Positions 16,043 to 28,142 of a stretch of 64,000 nt of DNA are shown piece after piece. Under the pieces are notes generated by a model that searched no databases, was not told the origin of the DNA, and saw nothing but the letters and a program-made list of their open reading frames with translations. This DNA is from Tepidibacter sp. Lineage in GTDB: Bacteria > Bacillota > Clostridia > Peptostreptococcales > Peptostreptococcaceae. Made by a program: the position numbers and the translations under genes. Numbering within the stretch: position 1 is the first letter of the stretch; each line of letters starts with the position of its first letter. The DNA lies in contig NZ_JAOASI010000071.1 in the NCBI RefSeq assembly GCF_025210165.1, positions 1 to 64,000 of the forward strand, in the 5' to 3' direction.

Positions 16043-18037
16043 ATGAAAACAATAAAAAATAAACTAGTAAGCATTTTTGTAGCAATAGTAATAGTTCCTA
16101 TAGTTTTATTAGGTTTTTTATCATATTCTAAATCAAAGGATATACTAGAAAATGAATTAAAAATAAACAATCTTAATATATTGAAAGAAGTAAATAAGTT
16201 GTATTTAGAAAATTTCTTAGATGGTATCGAAACGGACGTTCAAGCATTAACTGAAAGAATTAATACTAATGAAATATTTGTAAATAAAGAATATGATGAA
16301 ATTGTATTTAAAGAGTGGGAGTTGTATAGGAATATTAACCCATATGTAGAATATATTTATGTAGGTACTAGGTATAATCAGATGTTAACTAATCCTGTAT
16401 ATGAAATACCAGAAAATTATAAATGCATAGATAGACCGTGGTACATAACAGGTATAAAGAATTTAGGTAAACCTGCATGGACTAAGGCTTATAATGAAGC
16501 ATCATCAAATGCTGCAAGAGTATCTGCTACTAAAGCATTAAAAGATAGTAATGGAAATGATATAGGAGTTTTTTCTATGGATATTAGTTTAAATGTACTG
16601 ACAGAAGTAATTGATAAGCTTAATCTTGGAAAAAATGCAAATGTATTTATTATTAATAATGAGGGAACTGTTTTAACTCACACAAATAAAGAAAAAATCA
16701 ATGAAAATTTAAGTGGTGAAATATGGATAAAAGATATATTGGAAAATAATGAGGGTTCAAATCTAAAAAACATTGATAATAATTATTACTATGTATGTCA
16801 TGTGACAGTGAAGAATACAGAATGGAAGCTGGTTGCACTTATACCAAGGGAACAATTATCAGCAAAAGTAGCTTCTATTAAAAATATAACTTTATTAATA
16901 GGAATTATTTGTACAATAATTTCAATAATAATAGGTATGCTAATTTCCAATAGAGGCTTTACAAAGCCTATTATTTTCTTACGAGATGCTTCAAGAAAAT
17001 TAGCAAATGGTAATTTAAATCTGGATATGAATTTAAATTATACTAAAAGAAAAGATGAGATAGGAGATTTAGCAAAATCAATTGAAATGATAGGAGATAA
17101 TTTTAAAATAATTATAGATCAAATATCAAGTAATTCTCAGAACGTTGAATCTTCAGTAAATAAATTAGAAATAACAAGCCAACAATCAGTAGTAGCTGCA
17201 GATGAAGTTGCCAAAACAATACAAGAGATTGCAAATGGAGCAAATGAACAAGCAAAGGATACTGAAGAGGCTGTTTGGAATATTAATGAATTGGGATTAT
17301 TGATAGAAGATAACAAAAATAAGCTGGATGAGTTAAACGAATCTACTAATAAGGTTATAGAATTAAAAGAAGAAGGTATTCAAAATATACAAGAGTTAGT
17401 TAAAAAAACACAAATTAACAAAGAGTCAGCACAAGAAATAAAAGGTGTAATTGTTAATGTAAATGAAAGTTAAGAAAATATATATCAAGCTAGCCAAATG
17501 ATTAAGAATATTTCTGATCAAACGAATTTATTAGCACTTAATGCAGCAATTGAAGCGGCTAGAGCTGGAGAATCAGGAAAAGGGTTTGCAGTTGTAGCAG
17601 ATGAAATTAGAAAGCTAGCAGAGCAATCAGATAAGTTCACAGAAGAGATATCAAGTATTATTGAAGAATTAAAAAATGAAACAGAAAATGCTGTTAACAC
17701 TGTTGAAGGAATAACTAAAGTAGTTAATGAGCAAACTCAGAGCGTAGAAGATACTAAGATAAAATTTGAAGGAATCTCAGCATCCATAGAAAAAACACAA
17801 GATGATATATATAACTTAAATAAATCAGGAAAAATAATGGAAAATAAGAAAAATAATATTATAAGTATTATTGAAAGTTTGTCAGCTATCTCAGAAGAAA
17901 ATGCATCTGGAACAGAGCAAGCAACAGCCTCAGTTGAAGAACAGATGGCTTCAATGGAGCAAATAGCTAGTTCAAGTGAAGAATTATCAAAATTAGCAAA
18001 TGAGATGAACAATAGTATAAAAAAATTTGAATATTAA
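16043..18037 (+). pseudogene. chemotaxis receptor broken by an in-frame stop
   Basis: A second dCache-HAMP-MCP receptor (about 664 codons). The N-terminal part to 17,473 has TM1, a Cache sensor (PENYKCIDRPWYITGI), TM2 and HAMP, and ends VNVNES followed by TAA (17,471-17,473). The same frame continues at once with [16 protein letters not shown] and the conserved tip [17 protein letters not shown] to TAA at 18,035. The single stop removes the part that contacts CheA/CheW. The rest of the frame is undamaged, so the mutation is recent, or it is a base-call error. The ATG at 16,043 follows GGGGGA. Without readthrough the protein would be a sensor lacking its output tip. Confidence 0.85.
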
Positions 18038-18070
18038 TAGTATGGAAATATTTTATAATTAATATTAGAT

Positions 18071-18124
18071 AATGTCTATGAAAATAATAAATTGCATCAA
18101 TTATATTTTCGTAGACATTTTTAC
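18071..18124 (+). terminator. hairpin terminator resembling the ends of the palindromic elements
   Basis: AATGTCTATGAAAATA pairs with TATTTTCGTAGACATT around a short loop, followed by TTTTTACTG. It serves as terminator for the receptor pseudogene. The stem sequence ATGTCTATGAAAAT is the same as the terminal stem of element C (41,466-41,665), so this may be a solo-ends derivative of that family. Confidence 0.7.
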
Positions 18125-18210
18125 TGTATAAGAATTATAAAATTAAGGCTTGCATAACAAAATACTATAAAATATAATCAAATAATATTGAAGTATTGAG
18201 GGGGGAGAAT

Positions 18211-19140
18211 GTGAAAGAGGTTTTAGATAAGAAGAAACTGGATAACTACCTTATGATAATAGCGACTGTATTTTGGTCAGGTGCATTTATTGCAGGTAAA
18301 TTTTCGGTATCTGAGTTTCCGGTGTTTTCACTGACATTTTTTAGATTTTTATTTGCAGTTATTGCAATATTTCTAATTATGATTAAAAAAGGTGAGAATT
18401 ATAAGATTGAAAAAGAAGATATATTTTTATTTGTACAATTAGGTATAATAGGTATGGTTGGATATCATATATTTTTCTTCTTAGCCCTTAAATATACTAC
18501 TGCTATAAATTCTTCATTAATAGCAGCAACAAATCCTATAATAACTACTATTTTAGCAGCTGTATTTTTAAAAGAAAATATAAAACCAAAGAATATAATA
18601 TCGATATTAGTATCATTTTTAGGAGTAACTCTTATAATAACAAATGGAAATTTAAAATTATTATCTGATTTTAAGTTCAATATAGGTGATGTATTGATGA
18701 TAATTGCAGTTGTATGTTGGGCTACATATGCTGTGATGTCCAAGAAAGCACTTAAAAAGTATAAGCCGATGGTAGTTACAAGTTATAGTTTCTTGGTATG
18801 TGTAATATCTCTAATTCCATTCGTTATAATGGAAAAACCTTGGATTTATATTCCAAATACTAGTATAAAAGGATGGATTTCAGTTATTTATATGTCTATA
18901 TTTGCATCTGTAATAGGATATTCAATACAACAAGTATCTATAAAGAAAATAGGCGCTAGTAAAACATCTTTATATGTAAATTTAGTGCCAGTATTTTCTA
19001 TGATATTAGCGTACTTTATATTGGGAGAGAGTATAAGTATTATAAAACTAGTATCAGCTATGCTTATAATAACAGGAGTGTTATTGAACACAGGTATTAA
19101 TATAAGAAAAGCAGAAAAAGGAAATGAACAGAAAAACTGA
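18211..19140 (+). CDS. EamA/DMT superfamily transporter
   Basis: About 309 residues with ten predicted membrane segments in two EamA repeats (PF00892): residues about 10-140 (FWSGAFIAGKFSVSEFPV) and 150-290 (VCWATYAVMSKKALKKY). Such proteins export amino acids, purines or other metabolites across the cytoplasmic membrane; the substrate is not predictable. The GTG at 18,211 is chosen because AGGGGGGAG precedes it. Monocistronic; the stop codon is within the terminator hairpin. Confidence 0.87.
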   Translation: MKEVLDKKKLDNYLMIIATVFWSGAFIAGKFSVSEFPVFSLTFFRFLFAVIAIFLIMIKKGENYKIEKEDIFLFVQLGIIGMVGYHIFFFLALKYTTAINSSLIAATNPIITTILAAVFLKENIKPKNIISILVSFLGVTLIITNGNLKLLSDFKFNIGDVLMIIAVVCWATYAVMSKKALKKYKPMVVTSYSFLVCVISLIPFVIMEKPWIYIPNTSIKGWISVIYMSIFASVIGYSIQQVSIKKIGASKTSLYVNLVPVFSMILAYFILGESISIIKLVSAMLIITGVLLNTGINIRKAEKGNEQKN

Positions 19141-19165
19141 TTATTTACTAAATAATCAGTTTTTT
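19132..19165 (+). terminator. terminator overlapping the EamA stop codon
   Basis: AAAAACTGATTATTT/AAATAATCAGTTTTTT stem-loop containing the TGA at 19,138-19,140. Confidence 0.9.
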
Positions 19166-19268
19166 GCTCTGTTGACTACAATAAGTATTATAGTACTATA
19201 TTCAAGATGATAATAAATTGTATAATTATATAGTAATAGTTATAGATTACGATAATAGTAAATTATAA

Positions 19269-21278
<2,010 letters not shown>

Positions 21279-21298
21279 ATAATATATTAAATTAATTA

Positions 21299-21345
21299 GG
21301 GCTGTCTCAAAATAGAAAGCGATTTCTAGAGCGAGACAGCCTTTT
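21299..21345 (+). terminator. terminator of ligA with nested hairpin
   Basis: GGCTGTCTC pairs with GAGACAGCC followed by TTTT; inside it TAGAAA pairs with TTTCTA. GGGCTGTCTCAAAA resembles ends of some insertion sequences, but there is no transposase fragment nearby, so a plain terminator is the simplest reading. Confidence 0.8.
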
Positions 21346-21378
21346 ACTGATACTTTATGATTATTTTTAAAGTGATTA

Positions 21379-21409
21379 TTGACTTTAACCCAAGGCTAAG
21401 GTTTATACT
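21379..21409 (+). promoter_or_regulatory. MerR-type promoter with 19-bp spacer
   Basis: TTGACT at 21,379-21,384 and TATACT at 21,404-21,409 are separated by 19 bp, the overlong spacing typical of promoters activated by MerR-family regulators. The spacer has a dyad, AACCcaaggctaagGTT. It lies directly upstream of a MerR-type gene, which suggests autoregulation. Confidence 0.7.
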
Positions 21410-21441
21410 TTTAATTGAAAGGATATTGTGGAGGTGAAGAA

Positions 21442-22488
21442 ATGAATCAAAAATATAGTATAAACCAAATAGCAAAAATATTAAATATCTCAACAAATAA
21501 ACTAAGATTTTATGAAAAAAAAGGATTAATTAATCCAATAAGAGATGATAATAATAATTATCGTTATTATACTCAAGAAGATTTGGTTAAAATTCATATG
21601 ATATTAATGTATAGAGCATTAAATTTAACTATAAAGGATATAAAAAACTTAATGGAAAATTGCACTAAGAACAATATAATAAATCATTTTTATAATCAAT
21701 GGGAAGTAATTAATGATGAAATCCAAAAAATGAGATTAATAAAAACATCAATTGAAGATATAATGGACTCAATATATGAATCAGATGAACAAAATTATAC
21801 TACCAATATAATAAAATCTGCTAAAAAACTTAGTAAAATACAAAAAATAAAAGAGAATTGGGAGGATAGATGGAATTTTGACAGTTGGGCTAAAACTTAT
21901 GATCAAGCAATAAAAGAAGATACGGGAAAATTAAAAATTTATAAAAATTATGAAAAAATATTAGATGAGGTTTTTAAAAAAGTTACAGAAAATATGAAAA
22001 ATGATATAAAAGTATTAGAAATAGGAGTAGGGACAGGAAATCTAGCTAAAAGATTTTTAGATAAGGATTACAATATTGTTGGAGTAGATCAATCTAGAAA
22101 AATGCTGAATATTGCTAAAGAAAAATTTCCAAAATTAAAATTGAGACTCGGAGAGTTCTTAAAACTTCCTTTTGAAAATAATAAATTTGATTGCATTGTA
22201 TCAAGTTATGCACTACATCATTTAAATGATATAGAAAAAAACGTTGCAATAGAAGAGATGTTAAGGGTACTCAAGGAAGATGGAAAAATAGTAATGGGAG
22301 ATTTAATGTTTGAAAATGAAAGGAGTAGGAAAGAAATTTTAGCTAACTTTACAGAAGAACAGGTTGCTGAAGTTAAAGATGAATATTATTCGAGTATAGA
22401 ATTTCTAAAAAATGAGTTTGGAAAGCATAGTAAAAAAGTTGATTATACTAAAATTGATCAATTAAACTATATAGTTCAAGTTTACTAA
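21442..22488 (+). CDS. MerR regulator fused to SAM-dependent methyltransferase
   Basis: 348 residues. Residues 1-75 are a MerR helix-turn-helix (YSINQIAKILNISTNKLRFYEKKGLINP), 76-130 a coiled-coil-like linker, and 140-348 a class I methyltransferase (YrrT/UbiE-like) with motif I LEIGVGTGNLAKRF, acidic motif VGVDQSRKML and VSSYALHHLND. The protein should bind DNA as a dimer and use S-adenosylmethionine. Whether the enzyme domain senses a ligand for the regulator or modifies it (detoxification) is open. The ATG at 21,442 follows GGAGGTGA. No other gene is in the transcription unit, so the fusion may regulate only itself, through the 19-bp spacer promoter, and other loci. Confidence 0.85.
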   Translation: MNQKYSINQIAKILNISTNKLRFYEKKGLINPIRDDNNNYRYYTQEDLVKIHMILMYRALNLTIKDIKNLMENCTKNNIINHFYNQWEVINDEIQKMRLIKTSIEDIMDSIYESDEQNYTTNIIKSAKKLSKIQKIKENWEDRWNFDSWAKTYDQAIKEDTGKLKIYKNYEKILDEVFKKVTENMKNDIKVLEIGVGTGNLAKRFLDKDYNIVGVDQSRKMLNIAKEKFPKLKLRLGEFLKLPFENNKFDCIVSSYALHHLNDIEKNVAIEEMLRVLKEDGKIVMGDLMFENERSRKEILANFTEEQVAEVKDEYYSSIEFLKNEFGKHSKKVDYTKIDQLNYIVQVY

Positions 22489-22682
22489 GGATAAATATAT
22501 CCTATTTTTGCTATTAGCCTATACATACTATCCCTAAAAAAGTATACTATTATAAATATGATAAGAGTAAACTAGATTATTTGATTAAAAAAAGGTATAA
22601 TTTTAATTATGAATGCACAATTTAACATAATCTACAGCAAAATGAAAGATTTTGTTTTATGAATAAAAAGGAGTGTGAAAAT

Positions 22683-22967
22683 ATGTTAGATAAGGATACT
22701 GTAAAGCATGTAGCCAAATTGTCTAGACTTGAAATAAAGGAAGGCGAATTTGAAGCTGTATCAAAAAAAATGGGAGATATACTAAGTTATGTGGAAAAAC
22801 TTCAGGGTGTAGATACTGAAAATACTGATATAACTTATAATCCTATAAATCTTGTTAATCAATTAAGAAAAGATGAAGTAAGAGAATCTTTAGAAGTTAA
22901 AAAGGTACTTCAAAATGCTCCAGAAAAAGAAATGGGATGCTTTAAGGTACCAAAAGTATTAGATTAG
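22683..22967 (+). CDS. gatC: Asp-tRNA(Asn)/Glu-tRNA(Gln) amidotransferase subunit C
   Basis: A 94-residue GatC, the small clamp subunit that holds GatA and GatB together in the amidotransferase that converts mischarged Glu-tRNA(Gln) and/or Asp-tRNA(Asn). Conserved features: DTVKHVAKLSRLEI at the N-terminus and a helical middle with YVEKLQGVDT. AAAAAGGAGTG precedes the ATG at 22,683. First gene of gatCAB; gatA follows after 15 bases. Confidence 0.95.
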   Translation: MLDKDTVKHVAKLSRLEIKEGEFEAVSKKMGDILSYVEKLQGVDTENTDITYNPINLVNQLRKDEVRESLEVKKVLQNAPEKEMGCFKVPKVLD

Positions 22968-22982
22968 AAAGGAGTGAAGCTA

Positions 22983-24440
22983 TTGAAACTTTATGAAATG
23001 ACGTTAAAAGAAGTAAGTGAAAAAATAAGAAAACAAGAAATAACAGCTCTTGAGCTTACTAAAACTATTTTAGATAGAATAAAAGAGGTTGAGCCGCATG
23101 TTGATGCGTATATAACTATAACAGAAGAACAAGCTTTAAGTAGAGCTAAAGAAATAGATGAAAAAATAAAAGCTGGAGAAGAGGTATCTGTTCTTGCAGG
23201 TATTCCAATGGCTGTAAAAGATAATATATGTACAGATGGAATTAAAACTACCTGTGCATCTAAGATGCTTGAAAACTTTATACCTCCATATGATGCGACT
23301 GTTGTAAAAAAGCTTAATGATGCTGGTGCAGTAATGGTTGGTAAAACTAATATGGATGAGTTTGCTATGGGATCATCTACAGAGAATTCACATTTTAAAA
23401 ATACTAAGAACCCTTGGGATTTAAATAAGGTTCCAGGAGGATCATCTGGTGGTTCGGCAGCAGCAGTAGCAGCTGGACAAGCTTTTTATGCTCTTGGATC
23501 AGATACAGGTGGATCTGTAAAACAGCCAGCAGCTCTTACTGGTCTTGTTGGACTTAGACCTACATATGGAAGAATATCTAGATATGGACTTATAGCATTT
23601 GGATCATCTCTTGATCAAGTTGGTATATTTACAAAGGATGTAACTGACTGTTCTATTGTATTAAGAGAATTAGCTGGAAAAGACTGCATGGATGGAACTA
23701 GTGCAGAGGTTGAGGTTGTAGATTATGAGAAATACTTAGATAAAGATGTGAGCAATATCAAAATTGGTATTCCTAAAGAGTATTTTGTAGAAGGAATAGA
23801 TGAAGATGTTAAAGCAGCAGTTTTAGATGGAGTAGAGAAATTAAAAGAATTAGGAGCAACTGTTAAGGAGATATCTCTTCCTCATACTGATTCAGCTATA
23901 GCAACTTATTATGTATTAGCACCTAGTGAAGCTAGTTCTAATCTTGCTAGATTTGACGGTATAAGATATGGTTATAAAGCAAAGGATTATAATTCATTAG
24001 AAGAATTATATACTAAGACTAGAACAGAAGGTTTTGGAGATGAAGTTAAGAGAAGAATAATGATAGGTACTTATGCTTTAAGTGCTGGATATTATGATGC
24101 TTATTATAAAAAATCTTTAAAAGTTAGAACTTTAATAAAGCAAGATTTTGCTGATGCATTTAAAGAGGTAGATGTTATAATAGCTCCTACAGCTCCAAAT
24201 GTAGCTTTTAATATAGGAGAGAAGACATCAGATCCTATGGCTATGTATATGGAAGATGCGTGTACTATTCCATCGTGTCTTGCTGGTGTTCCTGGAATGT
24301 CTATTTCATGTGGATTTAAAGGTGGACTTCCAATAGGAATGCAAATAATAGGAAATTACTTTGATGAAGCTACTATGCTTAAGGTAGCTCATGCATTTGA
24401 AAGTGCAACAGAATTTAAAGATCAAAGAGCTAAACTGTAA
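22983..24440 (+). CDS. gatA: amidotransferase subunit A
   Basis: About 485 residues of the amidase-signature family. The catalytic Ser-cisSer-Lys triad lies in AVKDNI (Lys, about 76), [14 protein letters not shown] (cis-Ser, about 151) and [13 protein letters not shown] (Ser, about 175). GatA releases ammonia from glutamine and passes it to GatB. The TTG at 22,983 is best spaced after AAAGGAG; an internal ATG at 22,998 is an alternative. gatB begins 14 bases after its stop. Confidence 0.95.
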   Translation: MKLYEMTLKEVSEKIRKQEITALELTKTILDRIKEVEPHVDAYITITEEQALSRAKEIDEKIKAGEEVSVLAGIPMAVKDNICTDGIKTTCASKMLENFIPPYDATVVKKLNDAGAVMVGKTNMDEFAMGSSTENSHFKNTKNPWDLNKVPGGSSGGSAAAVAAGQAFYALGSDTGGSVKQPAALTGLVGLRPTYGRISRYGLIAFGSSLDQVGIFTKDVTDCSIVLRELAGKDCMDGTSAEVEVVDYEKYLDKDVSNIKIGIPKEYFVEGIDEDVKAAVLDGVEKLKELGATVKEISLPHTDSAIATYYVLAPSEASSNLARFDGIRYGYKAKDYNSLEELYTKTRTEGFGDEVKRRIMIGTYALSAGYYDAYYKKSLKVRTLIKQDFADAFKEVDVIIAPTAPNVAFNIGEKTSDPMAMYMEDACTIPSCLAGVPGMSISCGFKGGLPIGMQIIGNYFDEATMLKVAHAFESATEFKDQRAKL

Positions 24441-24454
24441 TTGGAGGTGAAACA

Positions 24455-25885
24455 ATGGGTGATAAAATTCTAATAGGACTTGAAATACATGCAGAACTTT
24501 TAACTAACACTAAAATATTTTGTGGATGTAAAAATGAGTTTGGATCAGATGTAAACACTAACTGTTGTCCAGTATGCTTAGGACTTCCTGGATCGTTACC
24601 TGTGTTAAATGAAAGGGTTTTAGATTTTGCTATTACTGCTGGAATGAGCTTTAATTGTAAAATAGCTAGAAATACTAAAATGGACAGAAAAAATTATTTC
24701 TATCCAGACCTTACAAAGGCTTATCAAATATCTCAATATGATATACCTCTTTGCTCGGATGGATATATAGAGGTAGAAACTGAAGATGGAGATATTAAAA
24801 AAATAGGAATAGAGAGAATACATATAGAAGAGGATACAGGAAAATCACTTCATGATGCAACTGGAGATACTCTTCTTGACTATAATAGAAGTGGGGTTCC
24901 TTTAATTGAAATAGTTTCTAGACCAGATATGAATTCTCCTAAAGAAGCATATCAGTTCTTAGAAAAATTAAAAGAGGTATTACTGTTTACGCATGTTTCT
25001 GATGTAAAGATGGAGCAAGGGTCTTTAAGATGCGATGTGAATGTAAATGTAATAAAGGAAGATGGAAGAAAGTCAAATATTGTAGAGCTTAAAAACTTAA
25101 ATTCATTTAAAGCGGCCCTAAAGGCTATGGAGTATGAAGTTAAAAGACATAATGAACTTCTTGAAAAAGAAGAAAATACAGTATGTGAAACAAGACGTTG
25201 GGATGATTCGAAAAATAAAACTATATCTATGAGAAGTAAAGAAAGCGTTCAAGATTATAGATACTTCCCAGAGCCAGACGTTGTAGATATAAATCTTAGT
25301 GAAGAGTATATAGAAGGTATAAAGAATGATTTACCAGAACTTCCTGATGATAAAAGAAAGAGATTCATGAAAGAATATACTCTTCCAGAATATGATGCTA
25401 AGGTACTTACTACTTCTAAGGAAATTTCAAATTACTTTGAAGATATGGTGTCTAAGTTTAGTGATGCTAAGATGGTAAGTAATTGGATTATGACTGAATT
25501 ATTAAGAAGAGTTAATGATGAAGGAATAACTCTTAATGATGTTAAGTTTGACAAAGATGATTTTGTATACTTATTAAAGGTTATAGCTGAAGGAAAAATA
25601 AATAACAATGCTGGTAAAAAGGTATTTAGAGAAATGTTTGAAACAGGAAAGAAAGCAGAGCAGATAATAAAAGAAAAAGGTCTTATTCAAATACAAGATG
25701 AAGGGGCTATAAAAGAAATAGTAGTAGGAATATTAAATGATAACCTTCAATCTGTAGAAGACTATAAGAATGGAAAAGATAGAGCTTTAGGATTCTTGGT
25801 TGGTCAAGTTATGAAGGCTAGTAAAGGTAAAGCTAACCCTCAAGTGGTGAATAAATTAATAATAGAAATAATGAAAAATATGTAA
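24455..25885 (+). CDS. gatB: amidotransferase subunit B
   Basis: 476 residues, full-length GatB. The N-terminal cradle domain (LIGLEIHAELLTNTKIFCGC) activates the tRNA-bound acidic residue with ATP; conserved NTNCCPVCLGLPGSLPVLN and DLTKAYQISQYD segments follow, then the helical and YqeY-like tail (about 325-476) that grips tRNA. GGAGGTG precedes the ATG. Last gene of the operon, ended by a strong terminator. Confidence 0.96.
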   Translation: MGDKILIGLEIHAELLTNTKIFCGCKNEFGSDVNTNCCPVCLGLPGSLPVLNERVLDFAITAGMSFNCKIARNTKMDRKNYFYPDLTKAYQISQYDIPLCSDGYIEVETEDGDIKKIGIERIHIEEDTGKSLHDATGDTLLDYNRSGVPLIEIVSRPDMNSPKEAYQFLEKLKEVLLFTHVSDVKMEQGSLRCDVNVNVIKEDGRKSNIVELKNLNSFKAALKAMEYEVKRHNELLEKEENTVCETRRWDDSKNKTISMRSKESVQDYRYFPEPDVVDINLSEEYIEGIKNDLPELPDDKRKRFMKEYTLPEYDAKVLTTSKEISNYFEDMVSKFSDAKMVSNWIMTELLRRVNDEGITLNDVKFDKDDFVYLLKVIAEGKINNNAGKKVFREMFETGKKAEQIIKEKGLIQIQDEGAIKEIVVGILNDNLQSVEDYKNGKDRALGFLVGQVMKASKGKANPQVVNKLIIEIMKNM

Positions 25886-25915
25886 GAGTGGGAATTCCCA
25901 CTCTTATTTTTTTTT
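25884..25915 (+). terminator. terminator of gatCAB
   Basis: AAGAGTGGGAATTCCCACTCTT perfect palindrome (partly given) followed by a run of T. Confidence 0.93.
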
Positions 25916-25919
25916 ATAA

Positions 25920-25973
25920 CTATTTTTGAGCAACAAAGACTGTAGGGATCGTTAGCGAGTAGACGAATTTTTG
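25920..25973 (+). repeat. dispersed repeat, copy 3 (internally deleted)
   Basis: TTTTTGAGCAACAAAGACTG, GTAGGGATC and GTTAGCGAGTAGACGAATTT match copies 1 and 2, but the 21 bases between the two GTTAGCGA direct repeats of copy 1 are missing, as is the DnaA-box end. The rest of 25,974-26,268 holds no gene; it has a small dyad ACATGT..ACATGT near 26,080 and the opp promoter. Confidence 0.72.
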
Positions 25974-26169
25974 AATAAAATTGCGGAAAATTTTTAATAA
26001 TATAATGAAAGCTAAGTTAAAAATATAAATTGTCGAGAAAAGGATATTTTTCAGAAAAAAACAATGTCAAATTAAAAAACATGTAAAAAGACATGTGTCT
26101 ATGAGGTGTATAAAACTGAAAATTCTTAAAAAATGTTGAAAAATGAATGTAACTGGAAAAAAACAGTTC

Positions 26170-26198
26170 TTGCATTAAGTGCCAAAATAATATAATAT
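26170..26198 (+). promoter_or_regulatory. probable sigma-A promoter of the opp operon
   Basis: TTGCAT (26,170) and TAATAT (26,193) have a 17-bp spacer; an overlapping TATAAT at 26,191 would give 15. Upstream, AACTGAAAATTCT (about 26,113) is a partial match to the CodY motif AATTTTCWGAAAATT; opp operons are known CodY targets, but the match is weak. Confidence 0.5.
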
Positions 26199-26268
26199 AT
26201 ATAAAAATGAAATTATCGCAAAAAAAAAATCATATGTAAAAAAAATCTGATAATAAAGGAGTGATATT

Positions 26269-27189
26269 GTGGGGGGTTATATTGTTAAAAGGTTAATATC
26301 AATGCTGATAACCTTATTTTTTATCATAACGATTACATTTGTACTTATGCATACTATTCCAGGAGGCCCTTTTACAGGTGAGAAAAAGTTACCTCCAGAA
26401 ATAGAAGCGGCACTTAATGAAAAATATCATCTAAATGAACCGGTATTTGTTCAGTATACAAATTATCTTAAAAATATTTTAAAAGGAGATTTAGGGCCAT
26501 CATATCAAATTAAAGGAGAGACTGTAAATCATATAATAGCTCAGACATTTCCAGCTTCAGCACAATTAGGAGTAATAGCTATATCTATAATATTATTAAT
26601 AGGAGTTCCACTTGGAGTTATAGCAGCATTAAAGCAAGGAACATGGGTAGATAGTGGGGTAATGTTTATTGCCATACTTGGAGTTACCATACCGAGTTTT
26701 GTTATAGCAACATTAATGATATATACATTTGCAGTCAAGGTACATATTTTACCTGCTGCTAGATGGGGAACATGGAAGCATATGATAATGCCGAGTATTG
26801 CTCTTGCATCGTATTCTTTTGCATTTATAGCAAGACTTACAAGGTCTAGTATGCTTGAGGTTGTATCTCAAGATTATATAAGAACTGCTAGAGCTAAGGG
26901 ATTAAGTGAAGGCGTGGTTATATTTAAACATGCTCTTAAAAATGCATTAATACCTATAGTTACTTACATAGGGCCTCTTGCGGCAGGACTTTTAACAGGA
27001 TCTTTCGTTATAGAAAAGATATTTGCAGTCCCTGGACTGGGTAGATCATTTGTTGAGAGTATAACTAATAGAGATTACACTCTTATAATGGGAGTTACAA
27101 TCTTTTATGCTGTATTCTTAGTTGGAATGATACTTATAGTAGACTTACTTTATGGATTAATAGATCCTAGAATAAAATACGATGACTAA
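26269..27189 (+). CDS. oppB: oligopeptide ABC transporter permease OppB
   Basis: 306 residues, six membrane segments, BPD_transp_1 fold. N-terminal VKRLISMLITLFFIITITFVL and the EAA loop RTARAKGLSEGVVIFKHALKN (residues about 200-225) that docks on the ATPases are clear. Forms the inner-membrane channel with OppC. GTG start after AAAGGAGTGA. First gene of a seven-kilobase opp operon; oppC follows after 14 bases. Confidence 0.93.
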   Translation: MGGYIVKRLISMLITLFFIITITFVLMHTIPGGPFTGEKKLPPEIEAALNEKYHLNEPVFVQYTNYLKNILKGDLGPSYQIKGETVNHIIAQTFPASAQLGVIAISIILLIGVPLGVIAALKQGTWVDSGVMFIAILGVTIPSFVIATLMIYTFAVKVHILPAARWGTWKHMIMPSIALASYSFAFIARLTRSSMLEVVSQDYIRTARAKGLSEGVVIFKHALKNALIPIVTYIGPLAAGLLTGSFVIEKIFAVPGLGRSFVESITNRDYTLIMGVTIFYAVFLVGMILIVDLLYGLIDPRIKYDD

Positions 27190-27203
27190 GGGGGCTTTGA
27201 TTA

Positions 27204-28127
27204 ATGGAAAATCTTAATATAGATAAAAATTTATGGGAACCTTTGAGCCAAGAAGATAGAGATTCTGAAAAAATATCAAGACCCTCTATGACTTATTGGC
27301 AGGATGTATGGAGACGTTTGAAGAATAATAAAGTAGCTATGGGGTCTTTAGTATTCTTGATAGTATTATTAGTAGTAGCTATAGTTGGACCTATGATGGC
27401 TAAATATTCTTATTCAGATCAAAATTTATTAAATGCAAACCAGGCACCAAGTGCTGATCATTGGTTTGGAACAGATTCTCATGGTAGAGATCTATATGTT
27501 AGGGTATTGTATGGAGCTAGAATTTCTTTAACAGTGGGAATTGTGGCATCAATAATAAACCTTGTAATAGGAGTACTCTACGGTGGAATTGCAGGATATT
27601 TTGGAGGAAGAGTAGATAATATAATGATGAGAATAGTAGATATATTATATACTATTCCACTTACATTATATGTTATACTTCTTATGGTGGTTATGGGAAC
27701 AGGGCTTAAGGCTATATTAGTTGCTTTAGGATCTGTTTATTGGATTAATATGGCTAGAATAGTTAGAGGACAAATACTCTCATTAAAAGAACAAGAATAT
27801 GTACTAGCTGCAAAAACACTTGGAGCCAGTGATTTTAGAATACTTATTATGCATTTAATACCTAATGCTATGGGACCTATAATAATAACTATGACAATGT
27901 CAATACCAAGTGCAATATTTACAGAGGCATTCTTATCGTTTATTGGTCTTGGGGTTTCAGCTCCAATGGCATCTTGGGGGGTACTTGCTAATGATGCATT
28001 AGCAACTTTAAGTATATATCCATATCAGTTATTCTTCCCATCACTTGCTATATCAATTACGATGTTAGGATTTAATTTCCTAGGAGATGGATTAAGAGAT
28101 GCACTAGATCCACGTATGCGTAAATAA
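27204..28127 (+). CDS. oppC: oligopeptide ABC transporter permease OppC
   Basis: 307 residues. The cytosolic N-terminal extension (to about 40) before TM1 is typical of OppC, followed by HWFGTDSHGRDLYVRVLYGARISL, the usual OppC/DppC signature, and the EAA loop LAAKTLGASDFRILIMHLIPN. Pairs with OppB. GGGGGC ribosome site; oppD follows after 15 bases. Confidence 0.94.
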   Translation: MENLNIDKNLWEPLSQEDRDSEKISRPSMTYWQDVWRRLKNNKVAMGSLVFLIVLLVVAIVGPMMAKYSYSDQNLLNANQAPSADHWFGTDSHGRDLYVRVLYGARISLTVGIVASIINLVIGVLYGGIAGYFGGRVDNIMMRIVDILYTIPLTLYVILLMVVMGTGLKAILVALGSVYWINMARIVRGQILSLKEQEYVLAAKTLGASDFRILIMHLIPNAMGPIIITMTMSIPSAIFTEAFLSFIGLGVSAPMASWGVLANDALATLSIYPYQLFFPSLAISITMLGFNFLGDGLRDALDPRMRK

Positions 28128-28142
28128 AAGGAGGAAAAATAT

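Noticed and set aside
21299-21345. Insertion-sequence end (GGGCTGTCTC)
   Set aside because: It is a complete hairpin with T-run right after ligA, and no second end or transposase remnant is nearby.
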